DNA of 64,000 bases, taken from contig NC_003284.9 of NCBI RefSeq assembly GCF_000002985.6, forward strand, positions 9,672,001 to 9,736,000, read 5' to 3'. Below are positions 51,601-62,430 of this stretch, one piece after another. The stretch is from Caenorhabditis elegans. Lineage: Eukaryota; Nematoda; Chromadorea; Rhabditida; Rhabditidae. The translations under genes were made by a program, and so were the position numbers. The number at the start of each line of letters is the position of its first letter. The stretch's first letter is position 1. The notes beneath the pieces were generated by a model. It saw nothing but the letters and a program-made list of their open reading frames with translations. It was not told where the DNA came from and searched no databases.

Positions 51601-54600
51601 GATGGATCATTGACAATTCCAAATGTAAATGAAGCACACAGAGGAACATTTACATGTCATGCTCAAAATGCTGCTGGAAATGATACACGCACTGTTACAC
51701 TAACGGTTCACACCACGCCAACAATTAATGCTGAGGTAGGGTAAAAGTCTAGGAAGGATTACCGAACTGTGTGTAAATGGTTTAAACTTTAGATAATACA
51801 TAAAAACAAGCTTGCAAATTATAGCAAAATGAATGCGTCTTTCTAATTGATTTTTGAACAACTTCCACACTATTTTTTGAGACCCCAAATGCTAAAATAG
51901 TTTTCCTTTCAGAATCAAGAAAAGATTGCTCTCCAAAATGACGACATTGTTTTGGAATGTCCTGCTAAAGCACTTCCGCCCCCAGTGAGACTATGGACCT
52001 ATGAAGGAGAAAAAATTGATTCTCAACTGATTCCAGTAAGATTCTGTTTTAAGAAAGTGCTCCAAACTGTAAATGATAACAATTTCAGCACACCATTCGC
52101 GAAGACGGAGCTCTTGTTTTACAAAATGTAAAACTCGAAAACACTGGAGTATTTGTTTGTCAAGTTTCCAACCTTGCTGGCGAAGACTCTCTGTCCTACA
52201 CACTCACTGTTCATGAGAAACCAAAAATTATTTCTGAAGTTCCAGGAGTTGTGGACGTGGTCAAAGGATTCACTATTGAGATTCCTTGCAGAGCCACTGG
52301 AGTTCCAGAAGTTATAAGAACTTGGAACAAAAATGGCATTGACCTTAAAATGGACGAAAAGAAGTTCTCAGTAGACAATCTTGGAACTCTTAGAATTTAT
52401 GAAGCTGACAAAAACGACATTGGAAACTATAATTGTGTAGTTACCAACGAAGCCGGAACAAGCCAAATGACAACTCATGTGGATGTTCAGGAGCCTCCAA
52501 TTATTCTTCCAAGCACCCAAACGAACAATACAGCTGTAGTCGGAGACCGTGTAGAACTCAAATGTTACGTTGAAGCCTCGCCACCAGCCTCGGTTACCTG
52601 GTTCCGAAGAGGAATTGCAATTGGAACAGACACTAAAGGTTATGTTGTCGAGTCTGACGGCACTCTTGTGATTCAAAGTGCATCAGTGGAAGACGCTACT
52701 ATTTACACCTGCAAGGCTTCAAATCCTGCGGGCAAAGCTGAAGCAAACCTTCAAGTCACAGTTATCGCTTCTCCGGATATTAAGGACCCTGATGTTGTCA
52801 CACAAGAATCTATTAAGGAGTCTCATCCATTCTCACTTTATTGTCCAGTTTTCAGTAATCCACTTCCTCAAGTAAGCTGGAATTGCAATTGTTTCCGGCA
52901 AATGACAAAAATTCATAAATAAGAAATAACGTGTTAGCTGAATAAATTGAAATTTCAAAAGCAGTCTATTTGAAATAATATGAGAATGCTTCCGAGAACA
53001 ATCATTTTTTATTTCCATTATTATTTTTGGTGATGATATACATCAAGTGTTCGACAAACTAAGTGTCTTATTCAAATCTCATTTATTAATTACTTAGAGT
53101 TTAAGATATTAATTTATTTACAGATTTCTTGGTACCTCAACGATAAGCCGCTTATTGATGACAAAACATCATGGAAAACATCGGATGATAAACGAAAACT
53201 CCATGTGTTTAAGGTAAGATTTTCCAATGTTATTCTAAATTTCTTACTCAATGCACATTTTCAGGCAAAAATTACTGATTCTGGTGTCTACAAATGTGTT
53301 GCACGTAATGCTGCTGGTGAAGGAAGCAAGTCGTTCCAAGTGGAAGTTATTGGTGAGAAAATTGTGTTGTTTGGAAATTCTGTCTAATTATTTTTCTGTC
53401 CCCTTTTCAGTTCCTCTTAATCTTGACGAGTCGAAATACAAGAAGAAGGTATTCGCAAAAGAAGGAGAAGAAGTTACTCTTGGATGTCCTGTTTCTGGAT
53501 TCCCAGTTCCACAAATCAACTGGGTTGTGGATGGAACAGTTGTGGAACCAGGAAAAAAATACAAAGGAGCAACTCTCTCCAATGATGGTCTCACTGTAAG
53601 TCCTAAAAATATGAGGAGGCAATTTTTCTCTTTTTTTCTAGCTGCATTTTGATAGCGTCAGTGTCAAGCAGGAAGGAAACTATCACTGCGTTGCCCAAAG
53701 CAAAGGAAACATTTTGGATATCGATGTGGAATTATCAGTTTTGGGTATTTCTTTTGAAAACAAATTTTTTGGCACAACAACAGCTTTATGTACAACGCTT
53801 TTCCTAAACCTTTTAATCAGTTCAGATCTAACGTTGGCGTGAAGCCACGCCCCAAAATTTTTGGTTTCTTACCACGTAAAATTAATTTTAATCTTGATAC
53901 TCCTGAGTTTACCTATGTTCGCAAGCTTAAGTTTCTCTCATTACCTCCTCCAATATTGGAGGATAACAAAAACACTCGGTTCTCACCATATTCTATCAAT
54001 TTGACGCTCGAGGATGTTGTTACAGCACCGCCACGTATACCGGCCAAGCTGCTCAAGAAAATGCATGGGAACGGAAAAAAGAAAGTGTGGGAACCACGTC
54101 GTATCAAAATTGTCGCTCAGTGAGGTCGAAGTCCCAAATAGATATTGTGTCTTGTTTTTCCCCCAATATTTTTTCTTAACTAATTTTACTTACGAAAAAA
54201 GTGCGTGCATTTCACATTTTTCCTATGTTTAAGAAAATAATCAAAATTTAAAAGCAAAAATCATTTGTAGCTCTAGATCCGCTCTATTTAGACTTTATAA
54301 TTCAGAGGCAGCTGAAATGTTTTACTTGCATTTGAATCGATATTCATAGTGATATGCGCTTTTCTACAAACAAACCAAATATTAAGTACAATGTTATTAC
54401 GCCTTCCAAGTGTCTTTAAGCTTTCTCTACATCAGTTGAAATTATATTAAAAATTTATTTGAATCCTATTTACACCCAATTTTCGAAACTTATTTTTAAG
54501 GTTGTATATTTTACATTTTTTCGGAAAAAACCAATTTTCATACTTGATTCAAGCATTATATTATAATTGGTACTTACCTATAATCTACTTTTACATTCAA

Positions 54601-57600
54601 ACTGATTGTGCTGCTTTGTTTTTTTAAGGTTCAGGAAAATATAGTTTGAAGCCAAAGGCAAGAAACAACCTTTCATGCTTCTCTTTTTGAACATGGAAAA
54701 TTATTTTCAAAAACGAATAGCACAATAAACAAGTACCATTTGTCTAAATCATTTAATAATTACGCTTGAGTGTCATTTTATTGTAGTTCCCTGTCCGAAG
54801 CTTTCTCTCACTAACCAAACGAAAAAATGTCCCACAATATTCCGTTTAGTATTTGCATGTGCATGTGAAGAATAGTGTGTGTATCACCTTAGCGTCTGCC
54901 TTCCGAATGTATAGACATTTTAATCACTTTCCCCCTTAAGTATAATAATTCTGCTTATTTCCGGTAAAAATTCAGTTGTAATACGCTTCAGGGTAATTTT
55001 AATTCATAACATGTCTTCCCTTATACTTTATTATTTCACTTTGTTACTCTTCTCCCTATTGTGTTAGATGATTTACATGCGTTTTCATTTGTTTTCAATA
55101 AACATGCACAGCTCATTCACACTTCTTCTATCCTTTGTTGCATCAAAAGTCTGCGATCATCCACAGTCACATTGGAAAGCGTTGTACAAAAAGCTACAAT
55201 TTAAATTACGATTAAAATTTGCACTTTGCTTCTATTTCAGCGGTTCCAATTGTTGGAGAAGATGACAATCTGGAAGTATTCCTTGGAAAGGATATCTCAT
55301 TGTCATGCGATTTGCAGACAGAATCCGACGATAAAACCACTTTTGTGTGGTCAATTGTAAGAGGCTGCCCGATTCTGTATAGTTTCAATATTGGTTTAAA
55401 TTTTTCAGAATGGGTCCGAAAGTGATAGACCAGATAACGTACAAATTCCAAGCGATGGTCATCGTCTTTATATTACTGATGCCAAACCCGAGAATAATGG
55501 AAAATACATGTGCAGAGGTGAGTTTTCTCACGATGTAATTTATTAAAAGCATAAATAAGCGATCAAGTATCAATATTTAAAAACTGTTTTGTTTTTTGTT
55601 TTGGGTGAGAAGTAAGAAAATTTCTTTAAAAAAGTTTAATTCTAGTAACGAACTCTGCTGGAAAAGCGGAGAGAACGCTGACTTTGGACGTTCTTGAGCC
55701 ACCAGTATTTGTGGAACCAGTTTTCGAAGCCAACCAAAAACTTATTGGCAACAATCCTATTATCCTTCAATGCCAAGTCACTGGAAATCCAAAGCCGACA
55801 GTCATTTGGAAAATTGATGGAAATGACGTGGACAAGAGTTGGCTATTGTAAGCTATCCCCTTTCTTGTTTAAAGATATCATCTTCAATTAAAATTATTCA
55901 CTCAGCCGGAATAATTTTCATTCGACGTTTCAGCGACGAAAGTCTAAGTCTCTTGAGAATTGAAAAGCTCACCGGAAAATCTGCACAGATCTCGTGCACG
56001 GCTGAAAACAAAGCAGGCACTGCTTCCCGAGACTTCTTTATTCAAAATATTGCTGCACCTACGTTCAAGAATGAAGGTGATCAAGAAACTATCGTATGTT
56101 TTTTTATTGTAAAATTGTAAAGATCGTTTTTGAATTTTCAGTTCCGTGAATCAGAAACCATCACCTTGGATTGCCCAGTCTCACTGGGAGATTTCCAAAT
56201 TACTTGGATGAAACAAGGACTTCCCTTGACGGTGAGTCAATATAACTTTTCAGATTTATCAAGCCTTCACTTTTTGAATATTATGTTTTTATTGTTCTTT
56301 TTCAAATTTAATCAGCAACATTTTAATGTTTCCTTCGAATATAGAGTACGAACAGTGTATAAATCCTTAAAAACGTTTTTATGGTGCTAAAATGTTCATA
56401 TATTATAATAGAGCTTTTCAAAATGTTTTGGAAAGTTTTTTATTTCGCTTCAAAATGCGGTTAAAACATTGTTGAAGTTTGAATGCGATAGTGCATTTTA
56501 ACAGATTTCTCGAAAAGTGGTCAAACTCTTTTGACTGGAAATCCAAACATCCCAAAACATTTTGAGAAGTTATATTTTAATATTTGATCATTTTCGCACA
56601 ATGGGTTTCATCAATATTTTTATACTTTTTTACTTTTAAAGAATCTATAGAAATTAACAAATAATTCACAGAAATTATACATAACTTAAATATTTAGGAG
56701 AATGATGCCATTTTCACTCTTGACAATACTCGTCTTACCATACTCAATGCGAATCGTGATCACGAAGACATCTATACTTGTGTTGCCAATAATACAGCAG
56801 GTCAAGTTTCGAAAGATTTCGATGTAGTTGTTCAAGTTCTACCCAAAATCAAAAATGCTGTGGTCACCCTTGAAATCAATGAGGGTGAAGAGATTATTCT
56901 CACTTGTGATGCTGAAGGTAACCCAACTCCAACTGCTAAATGGGATTTCAATCAAGGAGATCTACCGAAAGAAGCAGTATTCGTAAACAATAATCACACA
57001 GTTGTTGTCAATAATGTCACAAAGTATCACACAGGAGTTTACAAGTGCTATGCTACTAATAAAGTTGGTCAGGCTGTGAAGACCATCAATGTTCATGTCA
57101 GAACCAAGCCGAGATTTGAATCTGGACTAACTGAGTCAGAATTGACTGTCAACCTAACACGATCGATCACTTTGGAATGTGACGTGGATGATGCTATTGG
57201 AGTTGGTATCAGTTGGACAGTAAATGGAAAACCATTCCTGGCAGAGACTGATGGTGTTCAAACCTTGGCTGGTGGAAGGTTCCTTCATATTGTGTCAGCG
57301 AAAACTGATGATCATGGTTCATATGCTTGCACAGTGACTAATGAAGCTGGTGTTGCCACGAAGACATTCAATCTCTTTGTTCAAGTGCCACCAACTATTG
57401 TAAATGAAGGAGGAGAGTATACAGTTATTGAGAATAACTCACTTGTTCTGCCATGTGAGGTTACCGGAAAACCAAATCCAGTTGTAACTTGGACTAAGGA
57501 TGGAAGACCTGTAGGAGACTTGAAGTCAGTTCAAGTTTTATCCGAAGGACAGCAGTTCAAAATTGTTCACGCTGAAATTGCTCACAAGGGATCGTATATT

Positions 57601-60600
57601 TGTATGGCAAAGAATGATGTGGGAACTGCAGAGATCAGCTTTGATGTTGACATTATCAGTAAGTAATTTGTTAGATAATCTGGAATTTTATCCAATTTTT
57701 TTAGAAGAAATTGTTAGTTGCTCGAAAACAGTTTAAATTTTAGATTTCATAGAATATATAAGGTTCTTATTTTGAGATTGTTTGCGTACATTTTTTTTAA
57801 TTCATCAATGTTGTTTTTAATTTTAGCTCGGCCAATGATTCAAAAGGGTATCAAGAATATAGTCACTGCAATCAAGGGTGGAGCTCTTCCGTTCAAGTGC
57901 CCTATTGATGATGACAAGAACTTCAAGGGACAGATTATTTGGCTCAGAAATTACCAACCAATCGATTTGGAAGCGGAAGATGCTAGAATTACGCGTCTTT
58001 CTAATGATCGCCGTTTGACAATTTTAAAGTAGGAAACTCTTAAACAGTCAATAAACATACAAATACAGTAACATTAATACTTTTCAGTGTCACCGAAAAC
58101 GACGAAGGACAATACAGTTGTCGTGTGAAAAACGACGCAGGAGAAAATAGCTTCGACTTCAAGGCAACTGTTCTCGTTCCACCAACTATCATAATGTTAG
58201 ACAAAGACAAGAACAAGACGGCAGTGGAACACTCAACTGTAACACTTTCCTGCCCAGCAACTGGTAAACCTGAGCCGGACATCACTTGGTTCAAAGATGG
58301 TGAAGCTATTCACATTGAAAACATTGCCGATATTATTCCAAATGGAGAATTGAACGGAAATCAGCTCAAGATCACTAGAATAAAGGAAGGAGATGCTGGA
58401 AAATACACGTGTGAAGCTGATAATTCGGCTGGAAGTGTCGAACAAGATGTCAATGTTAATGTGATTAGTAAGTTCAGATCTAAAAGATTCGTTCAGTTTT
58501 CAAAAGCTAGCTAGTTTTCTGTCCATTTTTTGTAATTGAAAATTGATGTTTTTATACGGTCAATGTTATGTAAATTCTAAAAATATAAAATTTCGCTTTC
58601 CTTTTCTTTATTTTGTAATTTTTTAACTCTTAATTTTTAAAAATGTTCAATATGCTCTCTTAAAAATGAAAAAATGGTCATAAAACTAAATCGAGTTTCT
58701 TAATTTTTAACATTTCAGCAATTCCGAAGATCGAGAAAGACGGAATCCCATCTGATTACGAATCACAACAAAACGAGCGTGTTGTCATTTCTTGTCCAGT
58801 GTACGCAAGACCACCAGCTAAGATTACATGGCTCAAAGCAGGAAAACCTCTTCAATCTGACAAATTTGTCAAAACCAGTGCAAATGGACAGAAGCTATAT
58901 TTGTTCAAACTTCGAGAAACTGATTCTAGCAAGTATACCTGTATTGCCACTAATGAAGCTGGAACTGATAAGAGAGATTTCAAAGTCAGCATGTTGGTTG
59001 CTCCCTCATTCGATGAACCAAATATTGTCCGTCGTATCACTGTGAACTCCGGCAATCCTTCCACTCTTCACTGCCCAGCAAAGGGAAGTCCATCCCCTAC
59101 TATTACATGGTAAGTGAAGAAGAAAGGCAATTTAGAAAACATCCGTCATCTCATTGTGAGTGGGTATTGAGAAATAGCGAAATTGAAAATTTTATTTGAT
59201 GCTCCCCCAAAATCCTTCCGAAAACAAATTACCTAATGCTCAATTCCAATGAAAACGGAAAACAAATTTAATTTATTAAAACAGAAAAAAAAACAGACTG
59301 AAAACAAAACAATACGTTGACGGATCCTCATAAAATTTCTGAATAGATAAACACAAAATAAATGATTAAATTGAAATCTGATTTAGGCTCAAGGATGGTA
59401 ACGCAATTGAACCAAACGATAGATATGTGTTCTTTGACGCGGGCAGACAACTGCAAATCAGTAAAACGGAAGGATCAGACCAAGGAAGATATACATGTAT
59501 TGCAACAAACTCCGTGGGCTCCGATGATTTGGAAAATACACTGGAAGTTATTATTCCACCGGTTATTGACGGTGAACGCAGAGAAGCTGTTGCGGTTATT
59601 GAAGGATTTTCATCTGAGCTTTTTTGTGATGTAAGAATTACTGAAACTTTTTTGATAACATATTTCTAGTGACTCAACTTTGAAAGTAACTATTCACATT
59701 TGACAACTCTCAATTAAACATTTTTCGTTTTAATTAAACATTTGAAAATTTATAAATTAACTAAATAAGTTAAAATGACTGTGACTGACTATTCAAAAAT
59801 AAGCGTTCATTATTGTTACTTGTGTTTATTTATCAAAAAAAATTTCAAGAAATACAACAATTTCCGAAATGTTTAAAGTCAGAGTTCATATCTTTATTTT
59901 CAGAGCAACAGTACTGGTGTGGATGTTGAGTGGCAAAAGGACGGATTGACTATTAACCAAGACACTCTTCGAGGAGATAGTTTCATTCAGATACCATCGT
60001 CTGGAAAGAAAATGAGTTTCCTGTCGGCAAGAAAATCAGATTCAGGGCGTTACACTTGTATTGTGAGAAATCCTGCGGGTGAAGCGAGAAAGCTCTTTGA
60101 TTTTGCTGTCAATGATCCTCCATCTATCAGCGATGAATTGTCATCTGCAAATATTCAGACCATTGTTCCTTATTACCCCGTCGAGATAAATTGTGTGGTA
60201 TCAGGGTCTCCCCATCCAAAGGTAAGTGTAGAAAGTGAAATATTCATTATATAAATTTAAAAATCGATGAAAGAGTGTCATCACAGTCCGAACATGATAG
60301 TTAAAGAGGTGGCTTTTCGAGAAAAAGGCATGAAATACCTTAAAGGGAGAACAAACTGAAATATTCCATAAGTGAGCAAAATGAGGAAAGGGTTTACAAA
60401 GCACGAAATGTGAAAATTAGAAAATCAAAAAACCAAATACAATTTTAAATAAATTATACATAATAGTCATATTTTCATTTTTACTGTTTTCAGGTGTACT
60501 GGCTCTTCGATGATAAACCACTAGAACCTGACAGTGCTGCCTACGAATTGACGAATAACGGTGAAACTTTGAAGATTGTTAGATCACAAGTGGAACACGC

Positions 60601-61156
60601 TGGAACCTACACTTGCGAAGCTCAAAATAACGTTGGAAAAGCAAGAAAAGATTTCCTTGTTAGAGTTACAGGTATAAGAAATTTTAATCCAACGTTTTGA
60701 TGGTCGTTATATTCTAGCACCTCCACACTTCGAAAAGGAACGGGAAGAGGTGGTTGCTCGTGTTGGAGACACAATGCTTCTTACATGCAATGCAGAATCA
60801 TCGGTTCCACTGTCTTCAGTCTACTGGCATGCTCACGATGAAAGTGTTCAAAATGGTGTCATCACCAGTAAATATGCAGCAAACGAGAAAACTTTAAATG
60901 TTACCAACATTCAACTAGACGATGAAGGGTTTTATTACTGTACAGCTGTTAATGAAGCTGGAATCACCAAAAAATTTTTCAAACTGATTGTCATAGGTTA
61001 ACTAGAAACTTATGTGTATTGAAATAAGTATAATTCAATTTAGAAACTCCGTACTTCCTTGATCAACAGAAGCTCTACCCGATTATTCTGGGAAAACGTT
61101 TGACTCTTGACTGTTCTGCCACTGGAACACCTCCACCAACTATTCTATTCATGAAA
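45626..61156 (+). CDS. him-4: Hemicentin (HIM-4), N-terminal 2,889 residues; continues beyond the window
   Basis: Giant secreted matrix protein; worm hemicentin forms extracellular tracks and links tissues. Exons: 45626-45878, 46376-46480, 47726-48369, 48451-48556, 48639-48960, 49113-49500, 49553-49724, 49808-50622, 50778-50901, 51064-51287, 51337-51735, 51913-52035, 52089-52871, 53124-53213, 53265-53352, 53411-53595, 53642-53744, 55241-55356, 55409-55517, 55646-55847, 55934-56093, 56142-56231, 56698-57658, 57827-58028, 58088-58467, 58719-59109, 59387-59630, 59904-60221, 60494-60671, 60718-60996 and 61044-61156. All 31 junctions agree in phase. A signal peptide (VLGLLLLATTCSS) is followed by VWA and tandem Ig domains. 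The last exon ends at a GTGAGT donor in mid-Ig, so the gene continues past 64000. Full hemicentin is about 5,200 residues, so this is its N-terminal 55%. Confidence 0.95.
45707..48556 (+). other. him-4: HIM-4 VWA domain and linker
   Basis: The VWA fold begins at about residue 37 with LAFVFDITGSMFDDL; the metal-binding motif reads D-x-T-G-S, as in other hemicentins. Later elements are SSFIYVFTDARSKDYHL and SVVFVMTGDCGN. The next roughly 200 residues are the hemicentin linker, with TISLSGDKDDSDNLDI and PSPGVWTVNTNS. The intron 46481-47725, inside the VWA coding region, is 1.25 kb, long for this gene. Confidence 0.85.
53821..54123 (+). CDS. Candidate alternative terminal exon inside a him-4 intron
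   Basis: The 1.5 kb intron after him-4 exon 17 (53745-55240) contains an open, clearly coding-like stretch ending in TGA at 54121-54123. It follows an acceptor (TTTTAATCAG ending at 53820). The 100 residues are basic and Pro-rich, with PRPKIFGFLPRKINF, LSLPPPILED and a C-terminus WEPRRIKIVAQ. They are not Ig-like. The frame does not fit the donor of exon 17 (53744), which leaves one base. It does fit the donor of exon 16 (53595, phase 0), so skipping exon 17 would give a short HIM-4 of about 1,707 residues with a new tail. An independent small gene starting at ATG 53788 is the alternative. Confidence 0.45.
   Translation, partial: FRSNVGVKPRPKIFGFLPRKINFNLDTPEFTYVRKLKFLSLPPPILEDNKNTRFSPYSINLTLEDVVTAPPRIPAKLLKKMHGNGKKKVWEPRRIKIVAQ
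56401..56580. repeat. Small inverted-repeat element in a him-4 intron
   Basis: The left end, about 56401-56431 (core TTCAAAATGTTTTGG), and the right end, about 56552-56580 (core CCAAAACATTTTGAGAA), are imperfect reverse complements. They enclose about 120 bases with further complementarity. It resembles a MITE remnant and probably explains the unusually long intron 56232-56697. Confidence 0.55.
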
Positions 61157-61308
61157 GTGAGTTTTAATTACAGTTTCACTCGTTATCACAGATACCTATG
61201 ACAGTCTCCTAACATTATAGAAAAAACAGAAAAAGCGAAAGGAAACTGGGAAGAAATGTGACCCACATAGCATTTTCATACCGGTTTTAAAAATTGAGGA
61301 AGGAGTTC

Positions 61309-62430
61309 TTAGATAAACGAGATGAGCGAGACTAGAATTACTGAAAAAAATGGGACGAGAAAAGAAATATGGGAAGACGAGCAGACTCCGTATTTGTTGC
61401 AAACTTTTCCACCAGCACATTCGAGACCAACGCGCCAAATTGGCTTTTGAAACATATCCATGATTTTGTATTTCCGATAGGCGTTTTGACATCGACGATT
61501 TGTTGGTTTCTGGAGATTTATTCATTAATAGGGGAATGATATGAGTTTTAAATATTGTTGTTCTTTTTTTTTAATCAATTTCAACTATTTTATAATTTCG
61601 ACATGTTTCTTTCTAAATGGGAAGAAAAGAAAACATGAAACTAACCAAATTGAAATCATAACAGCACAATTGACATCGATCTTCTGATGCGAAGCCTGTG
61701 TCTTGGTCTATTGATGGACAGTCACACACCATTAGATGTGGTGCATATCTTGCACATGGATTTTCACAGGTGTTATCAACGCATAGTTTTTCCATTCTAA
61801 AAATCAAAACTTTCTTACGATGTTATCCTTTCTCCCGGCTCTATGAAATTTTTCAATCTTACTGATGATAAGAAAAACGTACTTTCGATCACACACGGAT
61901 CCAGGTGACTTAGTGTGACAAACAGAGTTTGAACAGCGGCCGCCTGAGAAATGAGAAAATGTGTTAGTAGAAGTTGAGTGGAAAAAGAATCGATCATTGA
62001 TGATCTAATGTACGCCTACCAATGCAAAGTCTCGCTGAATCGGTATCATCGCATGGGAGACCTTCTAACTCAGCGCCATGCATCCGACATCTGGAACATG
62101 CCTCGCGCTCCCATCGTTCACCATTTGGTCTGTAATATGTAACATGAGTGTTGCGCTTCACTCCCATTGAGAATACATCTTATACATAAATAACTAAGTT
62201 GTGCTTGGAATACTATAGCCTAGAAAAAGTCACCAACACACACGGTGATACTCGTGAGAACTAGGAAGAAGCGTCTTTAGTGCCACCTGACTACTAACCG
62301 TAGGATATTATGATGATGGGCTGCCATACACTGATGTTCCGAGTTTCCACAACATAGATAGCAATAGTTGTCCTCCTCAGCATCACATTCACATTCCTGC
62401 ATCCCCCGTAACGAACACGCCGAGACACAT
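61309..62430 (-). CDS. Cysteine-rich ADAM17/ADAM10-like membrane-proximal protein, 3' exons
   Basis: Five 3' exons on the minus strand (5' to 3'): 62430-62299, 62129-62020, 61943-61883, 61796-61646 and 61509-61309, all in phase, ending in TAA at 61309-61311. The product is cysteine-rich. It has MQECECDAEEDNYCYLCC, then SRCRMHG, LPCDDTD and LCIGGRC. It then repeats the layout as VCDCPSI, EDRCQLCCYDF, ECAGGKVCNKYGVC. The C-x-C...C-x-x-CC...C...G-x-C spacing is that of the region just outside the membrane in ADAM17 and ADAM10, here present twice. The protein ends in about 20 hydrophobic residues (SFLVPFFSVILVSLISFI) with no cytoplasmic tail, which suggests a GPI or tail anchor. The 5' part, including any protease domain, was not found in the window. 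The gene lies antisense inside the him-4 intron that starts at 61157. Confidence 0.75.

Larger units (their letters stand above)
48639..61156 (+). other. him-4: HIM-4 tandem Ig (I-set) array, 26 complete domains
   Basis: I count 26 copies of the F-strand signature D-x-G-x-Y-x-C or a close variant, for example DAGEYECRV, DAGAYSCVG, HRGTFTCHA and DEGFYYCTA. Each is paired with an upstream Cys and a Trp. A 27th domain has its first Cys (LTLDCSATG) but is cut by the intron at 61157. Most exon ends fall at or inside Ig domains without a single fixed phase. One domain (exon 21) has ISCTAEN in place of the usual Tyr-x-Cys. Confidence 0.85.

Noticed and set aside
53745..53853. Read-through of him-4 exon 17 into the intron
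   Set aside because: The in-frame continuation gives only a short hydrophobic run and a stop at about 53842, with AT-rich non-coding composition; the coding-like exon is in another frame.
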